From contig VLTN01000037.1 of the NCBI GenBank assembly GCA_008330645.1, forward strand, positions 276,869-340,868: a stretch of DNA of 64,000 bases, given 5' to 3'. Every line of letters starts with the position of its first letter. The first letter of the stretch is position 1. The notes beneath the pieces were generated by a model. That model had not been told where the DNA came from, did no database searches, and was given only the letters and a program-made list of their open reading frames with translations. The translations under genes were made by a program, and so were the position numbers. Positions 11,521 to 21,333 of this stretch are shown in pieces. The stretch comes from Cafeteria roenbergensis (lineage: Eukaryota > Sar > Bigyra > Bicosoecida > Cafeteriaceae).

Positions 11521-14027
11521 ATGGCCGCTGCATCAGCTGTGGCGAGGGCTGCCCGGGGCGGGCGTGGCGTGCACACCAGCGCCGGCAGCCTCGCTCGCAT
11601 CCTGTGCGCCGGTGAGCCCTCGGTCATTTGGCCGTCCGCCTGCCGTCCGACGGTGTGCGCTCGCCCGCGGCCTCTCTGGGGGCGTGCTGGGCAAACGGTC
11701 GCAATCGCTGGCTGGCCGCGGCCCCACCCCACCACGCTCGATTGCGCGCCTGGCGGGCAGCTTCCCACGGGCGCGGCTGCGCGAGCCGCCGCAAAAGCTG
11801 GCCCCATGGCGAGCGCAATGTCACGGACCTGGCGCTGAAGGCGAACTTGCAGCGCGCCCATCCGCGCCCGCCCCCGGCGCTTCCCCGCCGCCGCCGCTGC
11901 GCCACCGCAGACAATGTGTCGCCTGTGTGCGCCCAGGTGTTCAAGGACAGGGGCCACCACGTTGTGGAGTGGGCCGGCGGCCTCTCCCCCGCCGATCTCA
12001 AGGCGGAGCTTCCCAAGTACGACGGCATTGTCGTCCGCTCGTCGACCAACCTGACCGAGGACATCTTCCCCCACTGCCCCAACCTCAAGGTGAGTGGCTT
12101 CGGCGCGCGCTGCGCGGTAGTGTGGCCCTGGGAGCCTTCGCGCGCGCGCCTGCAGCGCGGCCATCGCGGTGTGTGACCCATTCGGCGGGTCAGCTGGCTG
12201 CCGGCGGGCTCCGCGGCGGCGCCCGGCGGCCAACCCGCGCGCCACAAGCACGTGCTTCACTGTACCAGCGTGGCTCTCTGCCTCCTTGACGCCGCTTCGC
12301 AGATTGTGGGCCGTGCGGGCGTCGGCGTTGACAACATCGACCGCAGCGCCGCCACGCGCCACGGCGTCATCGTGATGAACACCCCGGGGGGCAACACTCG
12401 CGCCGCGGCGGAGCTCACCATCTCGCTCCTGGCCTCCATGCTGCGCCAGGTCCCGGCGGCTCACATCTCGATGCGCGAGGGCAAGTGGGAGCGCAAGGCC
12501 TTCACCGGCACCGAGATGAACGGCAAGGTCCTCGGCGTGATCGGCCTGGGCTCCATCGGAGGCGCCGTGGCGAGGTACGCGCAGGCCTTTGGCATGAAGG
12601 TCCTTGGCTTCGGTGAGTCACCTGCTCGTGATGGTGCTGGTGCCGATTCTGGTGCTGGTGCTGGCTGTTGCCGATGCTGGCGCTGGTGCCGATTCTGGTG
12701 CTGGTGCTGGCTGTTGCCGATGCTGGCGCTGGTGCCGATTCTGGTGCGGACGCCGCTTGCGCAGCGGCGGCTGTGGCCACGGAGGGCTGGCAACCTGCGC
12801 TGCGAAGAAGCTGCCTCGGCCGCCACACTGCTCGCCCCCGCGCACGCACACCCTCGCGCCGCAGACCCCAAGACGTCGGCGGAGGACGCCGCGGCCATGG
12901 GCGTGACTCTGGCGACAGTGGACGAGGTGCTCGCGGGCTCCGACGTCGTCTCGCTTCACGTGCCGGGAGGCCCGGCCACGAAGAACATGATTGACGCCGG
13001 CGCCATTGCCAAGATGCGTGACGGCGCCTACATCGTCAACGCGGCCCGCGGCAACATCGTGGACATGTCGGCCCTCCGCGCGGCGCTCGACAGCGGAAAG
13101 ATCGCCGGCGCCGCGCTCGACGTCTATCCCGAGGAGCCCGTCACCAGCGAGGACGCCAGGGCCGTGGTCGACCACCCCCGCGTCGTCCCCACGCCGCACC
13201 TCGGCGCTTCCACCGAGGAGGCCCAGGTGCAGGTGGCGAAGGAGATCGCCGAGCAAATGAGCGACGCGCTCGCGGGCACTCGCTTCGAGGGCGTGGTCAA
13301 CGCCCCCTTCGTCGGCCTCACGCGCGACCCGGCGGCGCTGCCCTTCCTCGAGTGCGCCGAGGCGCTCGGCTCCATGCTCGCCCAGATGGCGGCGGACAGC
13401 CTCCCGCTCTCGCGCATCGAGGTGGTCTTCCGCGGCCGCACCATGCAGGGCGATGCGCGCTACCGCGACGGCCTGGCCGGCGCCGTCATGAAGGGCGCGC
13501 TGCCGCACCTCCGCCCCGACCTCTCGGCCGGCAGCATCAACCTGCTCAACGCGCCGCACCTCGCCGCGGAGGCCAGCATCGACGTCAAGGTCCGCTCCAC
13601 GGACGAGGCGCGCCGCGCCGGCGTCGACGTGTCCGCGGGCGACGAGTACATGAACGCCATCAGCGTGCGCGGCTTCGACGCCGCGGGCCGCATGCACCAG
13701 CTGGCAGGGTCCGTCATCGACGGCAAGCCCCGCATCATCGGCGTGGACGAGTGGCGCGGCATCCGCACCTTCCGCCCCGTGCGCACCGTGCTCCTCCTCA
13801 ACAACATCGACCGCCCGGGCGCCGTGGCCGACGTCACCGCCATCCTGGCGGAGGCCCGCATCAACGTGGCAGCAATGGGTGTCGCTCGCCAGGCCCCCGG
13901 CCAGCCGGCCCTCTGCATGCTCACCGTGGACGAGCGCGTGCCCCGCACAGTCCGCGCCCGCATCGAGGCCCTCGACCAGGTCAGCGCCGTGCGCTCGGCC
14001 ACGTTTGACAAGTTCGAGACTGTGTAA
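11521..14027 (+). CDS. PHGDH: D-3-phosphoglycerate dehydrogenase
   Basis: First step of serine synthesis: 3-phosphoglycerate + NAD+ to 3-phosphohydroxypyruvate. Exons 11521-11611, 11911-12089, 12303-12612 and 12865-14027 give 580 aa. After a short Arg/Ala-rich leader come the substrate-binding half (GIVVRSSTNLTEDI, GRAGVGVDNID), the Rossmann motif GLGSIG at 171-176, and the catalytic Arg in NAARGNIVD, Glu in DVYPEEP and His in PTPHLGAST. Next come the intervening domain typical of long-form enzymes and a C-terminal ACT domain (VLLLNNIDRPGAVADVTAIL). It is therefore the long, probably serine-regulated form. Intron 3 (252 nt) is a stop-free multiple of three and carries a 46-bp tandem repeat; it would break the Rossmann fold if translated, so I treat it as spliced. 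It is convergent with AFG1. Confidence 0.96.
12636..12747. repeat. 46-bp tandem repeat inside PHGDH intron 3
   Basis: Two perfect 46-bp units (12636-12681 and 12682-12727) are followed by a 20-bp partial third copy (12728-12747). The unit begins gctggtgccgattctggtgc. Its length is not a multiple of three, so the frame rotates between copies. It lies wholly inside the intron 12613-12864. Confidence 0.92.
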
Positions 14028-14171
14028 ATCAAGGCTGCGTGACCCACTGCCCGCTGCCGCACGCCCTTTGTCCAAACTCGCAAACTGCATTGCAACCGGC
14101 GTCGGCTCCCGGCTCCCGCGCGCCCGCGATGGAACGCACGGGCTGGGGCGGCGCTCTGCCGGGGCGCGGCC

Positions 14172-16220
14172 TCATCCGAAGCTCGGCAACCGGAACCCTC
14201 GCTCGGCGGCCAGCGAAGCGGCGTAGTCGGCCCCAGCCAGCTCCATCAGGCGGCTGGCAGTGCGCGAGTGAGCGAAGGCGGTGTCCGCGACGCCGGTTGC
14301 CTCGCCCAGCGAGGCCCCGATGCGGCCGGTGGCGGACCACTCCACCTGCTCGTCGCCAGGGCCCGCAACGAACGTCGTGGCAGAGCTGCTGCTGCTCCCG
14401 CCCTGCCTCAGCACCCGGGCCACGGGGGGCGCGGCGCTGGCGTCGCCAACCTGCGCGCCCCCGCCGCGGACGCCAGCTCGGCCCGAGGCAGTCTCGGCCA
14501 GCCCGGCGAACAGCGCGTCCGGGTGTGCCTGCAGTCCCGCGAGCAGCACAACGCCCTCCTCGTACGCGACGTCCACGGCCGTGATGAACCTGCGGGCCTC
14601 GTTCCGCTCCTGGAAGCCCAGCGCGGGCACACCGGGCACTGCGACCACGTCAAACGCCCGCATGATAGCCCGGAAGTCGGCTGGCCCCAGCACCGCTTCC
14701 TGGCCGCAGAGCCAGCCGAACGGGGCCCAGAGGCATCGCCCGCCACCTGCCACCTCAGGCAGCGCGACGCGTCGGCCGAACCCGACGTCCAACTCCGCCC
14801 CGAAGCGGCTCGCGTTGGGGCCAAGCCTCAGACGGTCGGACGCTGCCTCGCTGGCTGCCGGGACGCCCCGGCTGCGCGCGCCGGCCGCCTGAACCGCGCC
14901 GACAACAGCCTCGAACCGGAGCCGCATCCCGGCCTCCTCCGCGCCCTCCGCGTCGGCCCCGGGGCCCGTCGCCCACAGGACGGTGCCAGCCGGCGCGGCC
15001 AGTCGCCGCCGGAAGTCGGGCAGCTGCGGCTCCGTCGCAGGGCGCCCACGGACCGCGGCGGCGGTGGCGGGCACCGTGCCGCTGGGCGCCTCGCCACCGT
15101 GGCTCGCCGCGCCTGCGCCGTGCTCCGAGTCCATGGCGACCACCGTGCACGCCGCCTGCACCGCTCTCACCAGGGGCTTCACCAGGTCTCTGTTGAGTCC
15201 GTTGGCGAAGAGCTCGCTTGGCGCTCTGTTCGAGGTGACGACGACGCACACCCCGCGCTCAACGAGCGCGGTGAGGACCTGGCCAAGCAGAGCCGCATCG
15301 GCAGCGTCGTAGACCTGCAACTCGTCGATACACAGCAGCCGCACGGGCGACGACAGGCCCGAGCCGTCGACGGCGCGGCCGGCCGCAACGTCCGACGCGA
15401 CCGCGGCCACGGCTCCAGCCGAGGACCCCGGGCCCTGAAGCCACGCGTGCATGCGCTCGTGCACCTCCATGAGGAAGGCGTGGTGATGCACCCTGCGAAC
15501 GCCGCCGGCGCCCTGAGGCAGGGCCGTCTGGACCAACACCTTGCCCCGAGCGTCGCTTGCGTCGCCGGACAACCCGGCCCCGCCTGGCTCGGCCGTTGCC
15601 ACCCCGTCAGCTGCGCAGGCCGCCGCAAAGGCGTCCACGCACATCGTCTTGCCGGTGCCCACCCCGCCGTGAAGGTACACGCCGGCGGGGGTCGCCACCG
15701 CGCGGCGCAGCCTCGTCGCACCCCTTGCACCCGCGCCCATGAGCGCGGCGCGGGCCCTCAAGAACGAGACCACGAAGGCCTCAGACGCCGCAGAAGCGGA
15801 GAGCTCTGTTCCGGTGCCGCTGTTGACTGTGGCCTGCGCAGCCGCCGACACCATCCCGCGGCGACCCGTGGCGGAGCTTGCCCGCCCGAGGCTGCGTCGG
15901 ACGGCTGCCAACGCGTCCTTTCGCGCGCCCTCCCGAAGCGCGTCGGCCAGGCCCACCAGCCAGTCCGCTGCCGCCGCGCGTTTGCGGCTATCGGCAACTG
16001 CCGTGCGGACCGTCTCGAGCCGCGAAAGCAGCGCCGCCTGGGCGCCCGAGTGCGCGAGCGCGCCCTTTGACACAGACCGCGCGTACCACTCGGGCAGCGT
16101 CGCCGCAGGAGCGCGAGAGGTGGCCGCGCCCGGCGCGGACATGTGACGCACGCGGCCAGCGGTCGCCAGCTGCTCCGCAGCCCGTCGTGCTGCGCGGGCG
16201 GCAGGCCACGAGCGCATCAT
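14172..16220 (-). CDS. AFG1: AFG1/LACE1-family mitochondrial ATPase
   Basis: AFG1 proteins are AAA-like P-loop ATPases of the mitochondrial inner membrane, involved in turnover of respiratory-chain subunits. Single exon, 682 aa (human AFG1L 481). The Walker A motif GGVGTGKT is at 185-192. The HHHAFLMEVHERMH block follows, Walker B LLCIDELQ is at about 295-302, and the family signature TSNRAPSELFANGLNRDL starts near 329. The C-terminal part keeps ALGFQERNEARRFITAVDVAYE. Extra length comes from Ala/Gly-rich loops and a tail of about 90 residues. The first 30 residues (MMRSWPAARAARRAAEQL) are basic and suit mitochondrial import. It is divergent from the dienelactone hydrolase across 195 bp. Confidence 0.95.
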   Translation of the reverse strand: MMRSWPAARAARRAAEQLATAGRVRHMSAPGAATSRAPAATLPEWYARSVSKGALAHSGAQAALLSRLETVRTAVADSRKRAAAADWLVGLADALREGARKDALAAVRRSLGRASSATGRRGMVSAAAQATVNSGTGTELSASAASEAFVVSFLRARAALMGAGARGATRLRRAVATPAGVYLHGGVGTGKTMCVDAFAAACAADGVATAEPGGAGLSGDASDARGKVLVQTALPQGAGGVRRVHHHAFLMEVHERMHAWLQGPGSSAGAVAAVASDVAAGRAVDGSGLSSPVRLLCIDELQVYDAADAALLGQVLTALVERGVCVVVTSNRAPSELFANGLNRDLVKPLVRAVQAACTVVAMDSEHGAGAASHGGEAPSGTVPATAAAVRGRPATEPQLPDFRRRLAAPAGTVLWATGPGADAEGAEEAGMRLRFEAVVGAVQAAGARSRGVPAASEAASDRLRLGPNASRFGAELDVGFGRRVALPEVAGGGRCLWAPFGWLCGQEAVLGPADFRAIMRAFDVVAVPGVPALGFQERNEARRFITAVDVAYEEGVVLLAGLQAHPDALFAGLAETASGRAGVRGGGAQVGDASAAPPVARVLRQGGSSSSSATTFVAGPGDEQVEWSATGRIGASLGEATGVADTAFAHSRTASRLMELAGADYAASLAAERGFRLPSFG

Positions 16221-16415
16221 GGCCGGTCCGCGTGGACTCGTGGCGCGTCGGCAGCACCAGCAAAGTCGCCTCGCGCCCTCCTCTGGCCGAGGCCGTGGAG
16301 CCGACAGTTCCTGCGAACCGCCTGAGCAGAGCCACTCGGCGGAGCCACCAAATCTGTTCTGCAGCTGCGGCGCGCCCCGCGGGGCGCGCGCGCACCCCCA
16401 AATCGTCGAGCAGGC

Positions 16416-17697
16416 ATGGCAGCCGTCACCAGCACCGCTGCACCCGGCGCAACCCCCGCCCCCGAGCCCGAGAAGATCACGTGGACGCGTGCGGACGGCT
16501 CCGAGGTTCCGGGCCTGGCCTACGGCACCAGTGAGCCAGCGGCCACGTCGGCGCCGCGGATCCCGACTCTCGAGAGGTTCCCCGCGCGGCTTTCAAGCGC
16601 GTTACCCCCCTCTCCCCGCTTTCTCCCTGCGTGTGCGCGTGTGGGCCGCTCGCAGAGGGGAAGCCTGGCGCCATCTGGATTCAGGAGTGGTGAGGCCCGC
16701 CCGGCTCGATTCGCGCGAATCGCCGTGCGGTTTGCCGGCGCGGGACGCGCCCTCAGCGTTGTCGGCCGCCCTGGTGCGCCCAAGCTTTTCGCGCGCAGGT
16801 GGGGAATCACCGAGGACGCCAAGGCGCAGGCCCACTTTGTGGCGAGCAAGGGCTACCGGGTGATCATCCCCGACCTGTACCGTGGCAAGCTCACGCTCGA
16901 TGCCGCCGAGGCGAAGCACACCATGGACGGCCTCGACTTCCCGGGTGCCGTGGAGGACATCCGCGGCGCGGCCAAGCTCCTCCGCGAGGAGGGGTCCGCC
17001 GGAGTGGGCGTGGCCGGAACGTGCATGGGGGGCGCGCTCGCGCTTGCCGCCGGCGGCAACTGCCCCGAAGTCGTCACCTGCGTGTCCGCCTTCTACGGCG
17101 TCCCGCCCAAGGCCCTGTCGGACATGACCAAGATGACCGTGCCCACCATCGCGCATTTCGGTGAGCCTGGCGCCCGAGACCAGGGCAAGAGTGTGCTGCC
17201 GTCCCGCGAGCGGCACCGTGGCCCTCTGACCGCGTCCCGCACCGCGCCTGGAGGGGGCAGTCGCGCCCGGCACCCGCGACGAGTGGCTCCGTCGTTGCTT
17301 TCGCTGCAAGCGCTCCTCTGCCCGCCCTGGCCGCAGGCGCCAACGACAGCCACACCGGCTTCTCGGACCCCGCCACGGCGGACCAGCTCGAGGCCGACCT
17401 CAAGACGGCCGGCGTGGAGCACACGGTCTTCCGCTACGAAGGTGAGGCAGCTGCCCTCAGCGGTGCCGCGCGTGTGCGGGCCCCGCGCCAGCTCTCCAGC
17501 TCGCACCCTTGTCGCTCTCGACCCGCGATGTCTGTGTTGTCGCAGGCGTTGGCCACGCGTTCCTCAACAGCCTTCCGGAGGGCGTGGAGCGCAAGAAGGC
17601 GCTTGGCATGGGCGAGCACAAGCCGGACGCTGTGCAGGCGGCGTTCGACCGCATGTTCGCCCTCTTTGAGAAGCACATTGCCGGCGCCACCGCGTGA
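16416..17697 (+). CDS. Dienelactone hydrolase-family protein
   Basis: Alpha/beta hydrolase of the carboxymethylenebutenolidase family. Five exons (16416-16530, 16656-16689, 16799-17160, 17337-17441, 17546-17697) give 255 aa, the usual family size. Exon 2 is only 34 nt but restores the strongly conserved strand GAIWIQEWWG, which shows it is real. Also visible are YRVIIPDLYRGK, the nucleophile elbow GTCMGG with the catalytic Cys, the Asp in GANDSHTGF and the His in GVGHAF, a complete Cys-Asp-His triad. No signal peptide is seen, so it is probably cytosolic. The physiological substrate is unknown; eukaryotic homologues are often broad esterases. Confidence 0.92.
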
Positions 17698-17989
17698 GCG
17701 AGCGAACCCAATGTGGCCGACCTCCGCGCGAGCACTCGCGGCCCGTGCGTGCGCGCAACAGAGAGAGAGAGAGAGCAAGCGAATGCCCTCGCGCACAGAG
17801 ATGGCGCGCCGACGCGTGGCCACGGGCTTGTGCTCGCTGCATCGGCTACCCAAACCCCGGAGCGCGTGGCCGGGTCGCGTCGGTGCGAAATCACAAAATG
17901 GTGGGGGTTGTTCGGGCTTGCGCCGCGCCATACGCAAACGTGCACACTCTGGCAGACCGCAACACGCAACGGCGCCCCGGCATCCCCCT

Positions 17990-20900
17990 CTACGGCGCCT
18001 TCCACATCACAGGTGCGGCGCCCCCCGCCGACTCGGCCTTCCACTGCTCGGCCGCCCGCGCAAGCTCGGCGCGGGCGCGAACGTCGAAGGACACCACGGA
18101 AGACGAGGTGAAGAGCATCGCACCGTCCCGCTCCTTGGCCTCGAGCAGCGAGCGGACCAGCATGGGCACGGCCCTCGGGACGCAGGCGTGGTGGATGCCG
18201 CCCTTGCCGTCCTCCAGGAGGTAGCGCGCCACGTCCCGCTCGATCGCCTCCGTGCACTCCGTGGCGTCCGCGTGCTCGGGGCGGGCCATGACGCGCTGCA
18301 CTGCCCGGTGCAGGTTGCAGTGCGCGCTGGCGGGCTTGGCTGCCGCAAACGTCTCGTCGCCCGTCAGGTCTGCCAGCTCCACAAGCGCGCTCTCCGCGGC
18401 GGCCAGGCCGGACGCGCCGGACCCTGACGAGGAAGCGCCTTCAGCCGCTGCCGCTGCGGTGGACCACCCCGCCTCCGCAGCCTCCGACGCCGCGTTGAGC
18501 ACCTCCCGCTCGGCGGGGCCGGACTGGGCCGCGATGCGGTGCCCGCGCGGCAGCACGGCAGTCGGGTAGCCGTTGGGGTCCTGGGTGTGGTACTCGGCGC
18601 GCAGCGCGGCGGCCCGGATCGCCTTGGCCTTGGCGATCCACTCGTCAGACCCCGCGTCCTCGCTGGTGGGGTCGATGAGCCACGGCCCGTCGTCGCCGTT
18701 CCACCGGAACACGCTCGGTCCCAGCGTGGTCGCGAAGCCGGGAACCGGGCCCGATTCGGCCTCCTCGGCCTCGGTCAAGAAGACCAGCCCCGCGAGCTCC
18801 GCGGCGCTGCGCCAGTCCGCGGGGGAGTTGTTCCACACGTGCTTGCCCGCCCGCGTGCTGACCAGCTGCACCAGCGCCGTCTCCGCGCCGGCCGCCCAGC
18901 TGCGGGTGCGGAAGCGTGCCCACACGCTCAGCGCGGTCGCCTGCGAGTCGCTCAGGAGAGGGGCGCCGCCAAGGGCCGCGGCGAGCCGCTCGGCCGCGCG
19001 GAGCGTGGGCTCCACCGCTGGCGCCGGGAGGGCCACGCGGGCCAGCTGCTCCATCGTGACGGCGCGCTCGGAGCCGCGAGTGGCGATGCCGTGCCAGATC
19101 TTGCTGTACAGCAGGCCGTCGAGGGCCTCGTTGAGCGCCTCGGGGGACGCCTTGCCCAGCTGCAGCAGCCCGGCGTGCAGGCTGCGGACGAGGGCCCGCC
19201 GGCACGCGGTCCGGAGCACCACGGCGCCCTCGCCGCCGCCCAGGCGAGCCATGGTGAGGGCTGCGGCCGCCGTGAAGGAGAAGGTCTTGCGCTGCTCCTC
19301 CGCGCTGGTGGAGACGAGGTAGTATGCCATTGCGTCGCGCAGGGCCATGTACGGGCCGGTGTCGCCGAAGGTGGCGCGGGTGGTGATGTGCTCCTCGATC
19401 TGCGCCGAGAAGAAGGCGAAGACGCCCTTGTGGTCCGACCCCGCCAGCACGCGCTGCTGGCACGCGGCGTAGAAGAGCATAAACGCGGTGTTGGGCATGC
19501 GCGCGCCGCCCAGCAGGCCGTGGCAGAGCAGCTCCCCGACGAGCTTGCGGTTGACGTCCGTGGAGAGGGACACCGCAGGCACCGCCAGCTGCAGCGGCTG
19601 CCGGGTGAAGGGGTTGGACCCGCTCTCCACCAGCGCGCGCGCCGTGGACACGCTGTACACCTGGGGCAGCACAAAGGGGGCGGCCGCCTCGCCGCTCCCC
19701 AGGGCGTTGTCCAGCACGATGTCGGAGGTGAGGAGGGTGGGGTCGGGCATGGGAGCGAGCGCGATGGCCGCGAGGCCGCGCTCGAAGGTCACGTCGCACT
19801 CGGCTTCGAAGCCGCCCGCCTCCGCCATGGTGGGCACCGCATCCTCCTCGGCCCCCTCGGCCTCTGCGCCCGCGCCCTCCTCGGCGCCCGAGCCGCCCAG
19901 GTCCGTGGCGAGCATTGCTGCGATGTTGGTCACGAACCTGGCCGAACCCGCGCCGTCCCAGCTGCAGAAGAGCCTCGTGAAGGCGCCGTCCGCCACGACG
20001 GGGCCGGCCCCGCCCTCGGGGTCCCGCCGCGCCGTCACCGCGAGGCCCCTCCCGCTCTCTCGCAGGAGCGTCTTGAAGCCGCAGTGCTCGAGGTCGTCGT
20101 CGTCGAACGTTGCCACGGTGATGCCCTCATACAGCCGGACCACGCCGGTGGTCGCAAGGTCCCCCCTGGCCAGCCGCTCGGCGTCGAGGCCCCGCGAGGG
20201 CGCGGCTGCCACGGCCGCCTCGTCGAGCACCTTGGCGTGCTTGTCGCCGTGCTGGTTGCCGGACATGGTGGGCAGCTGGAGGCGGGCCAGGAGGGCGTTG
20301 GCGTCGACGTAGAAGGGCGCGTTGTCGCCCATCGCGTAGAGGCCCAGCCCGGCCCGCCAGTGGCGCTCGATGACGGCCAGGTGGCCCTCGGTGAGGTGCG
20401 CCCGCATGTCCGAGATGACCCACACCTGCGAGGCCGTGCCCAGCAGCTCGTCGAGCTCCTCGGGGGACGGCATCACGCGGGCGCGCGGGGAGCTGCCACT
20501 GGTGAGCTCGCACCCGGCGGGGGCGAAGTGGTCCACCACGAGCCCCTTGCGCTTCAGGGCGGTGATGGGCAGCGAGCAGTCGAAGCTCTGTGTGTAGAGC
20601 TGCAGGATGACGACGCGGGTGCCGGTGCCCTCGAAGGCGCCGTCCGCAACCAGGTCGCCGACGTCGTCCAGGGCGTTCCCGTGCCGGTCGACGGCCGCCC
20701 CCGGGATGGAGTTGAGCCCGGCATGGCTGGACAGCACCGTGCTTGCCTTGGCCGCGCGCTTGGACCGGTTGGAGCGGCCGGACCCGAGCGCGCCGACGAG
20801 GTCCGACACCGCGCGGTTGACTTCGCCGGCAGCAGTCAGAAAGGCCATGTGCCCGGGCGACTCGGTTGCCTCCTTGAGCCTGGCCGCGAGGGCAGCGCCG

Positions 20901-21214
20901 GCGCCTGCGTCAGCGGGCGGCTCTGCCGGCATCCAGGAGAAAAATCGGCCGGCTGCCCGCTTGCGGGCATTGGTCCAACCCTCGTACAGGCGGCGGCGCT
21001 CCGCGATGCTGCGCTCGCCCACCCGAAGGGCGCGCAGGTACTCGCGGACGGCCTCGACAGCGGGCGCGAGCTCCTCTCGCCAGGTCGCGAGGCTGGCCTG
21101 GGCAGCTCCGCACTTGGCGTCATCGTTCACTGCCGCCTCGGCAAAGGCCAGCAGGGTGTTGATTGGGTCGGCCCCGGCAGCGGCCGAGGACGCAGCCGAA
21201 GAGGCGGATGCCAT
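17990..21214 (-). CDS. Large protein of unknown function, possible ThuA/GATase-like N-terminal region
   Basis: Single-exon frame, 1074 aa from ATG 21214 (MASASSAASS). Codon use matches its neighbours, and it is densely protein-like throughout. Residues about 1-190 look helical and charged. Residues about 205-330 alternate strands and helices (VVILQLYTQSFDCSLPI, QVWVISDMRAHLT, GLGLYAMGDNAPFYVDAN), reminiscent of the ThuA or class-I amidotransferase-like fold, but no Cys-His-Glu triad is obvious. A short acidic linker lies near 460. The remaining roughly 600 residues are mostly helical and rich in Ala. No signal peptide or membrane segment is seen. I do not recognise the family, and the fold suggestion is weak inference. 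It is convergent with the hydrolase gene upstream of it. Confidence 0.75.
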   Translation of the reverse strand: MASASSAASSAAAGADPINTLLAFAEAAVNDDAKCGAAQASLATWREELAPAVEAVREYLRALRVGERSIAERRRLYEGWTNARKRAAGRFFSWMPAEPPADAGAGAALAARLKEATESPGHMAFLTAAGEVNRAVSDLVGALGSGRSNRSKRAAKASTVLSSHAGLNSIPGAAVDRHGNALDDVGDLVADGAFEGTGTRVVILQLYTQSFDCSLPITALKRKGLVVDHFAPAGCELTSGSSPRARVMPSPEELDELLGTASQVWVISDMRAHLTEGHLAVIERHWRAGLGLYAMGDNAPFYVDANALLARLQLPTMSGNQHGDKHAKVLDEAAVAAAPSRGLDAERLARGDLATTGVVRLYEGITVATFDDDDLEHCGFKTLLRESGRGLAVTARRDPEGGAGPVVADGAFTRLFCSWDGAGSARFVTNIAAMLATDLGGSGAEEGAGAEAEGAEEDAVPTMAEAGGFEAECDVTFERGLAAIALAPMPDPTLLTSDIVLDNALGSGEAAAPFVLPQVYSVSTARALVESGSNPFTRQPLQLAVPAVSLSTDVNRKLVGELLCHGLLGGARMPNTAFMLFYAACQQRVLAGSDHKGVFAFFSAQIEEHITTRATFGDTGPYMALRDAMAYYLVSTSAEEQRKTFSFTAAAALTMARLGGGEGAVVLRTACRRALVRSLHAGLLQLGKASPEALNEALDGLLYSKIWHGIATRGSERAVTMEQLARVALPAPAVEPTLRAAERLAAALGGAPLLSDSQATALSVWARFRTRSWAAGAETALVQLVSTRAGKHVWNNSPADWRSAAELAGLVFLTEAEEAESGPVPGFATTLGPSVFRWNGDDGPWLIDPTSEDAGSDEWIAKAKAIRAAALRAEYHTQDPNGYPTAVLPRGHRIAAQSGPAEREVLNAASEAAEAGWSTAAAAAEGASSSGSGASGLAAAESALVELADLTGDETFAAAKPASAHCNLHRAVQRVMARPEHADATECTEAIERDVARYLLEDGKGGIHHACVPRAVPMLVRSLLEAKERDGAMLFTSSSVVSFDVRARAELARAAEQWKAESAGGAAPVMWKAP

Positions 21215-21333
21215 CTTCCAACGATGAATCGGAGTGTGCTGGCTTGGCAAAAATTTCTGTTTGCCCGGCTCTGCAAGGGCGCGAACCTAAGCGCTGCAGA
21301 GTCGTTCCGGGGCCGCTGCACATTGCAAGCGCG

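Noticed and set aside
12613-12864. Reading through the repeat-containing PHGDH intron as coding
   Set aside because: It would insert 84 residues right after the Rossmann GLGSIG region, and canonical splice sites join the conserved GFDPKTS exactly.
14268-16070. 600-codon plus-strand frame opposite AFG1
   Set aside because: The AFG1 strand carries Walker A, Walker B and family signatures; the plus frame has none.
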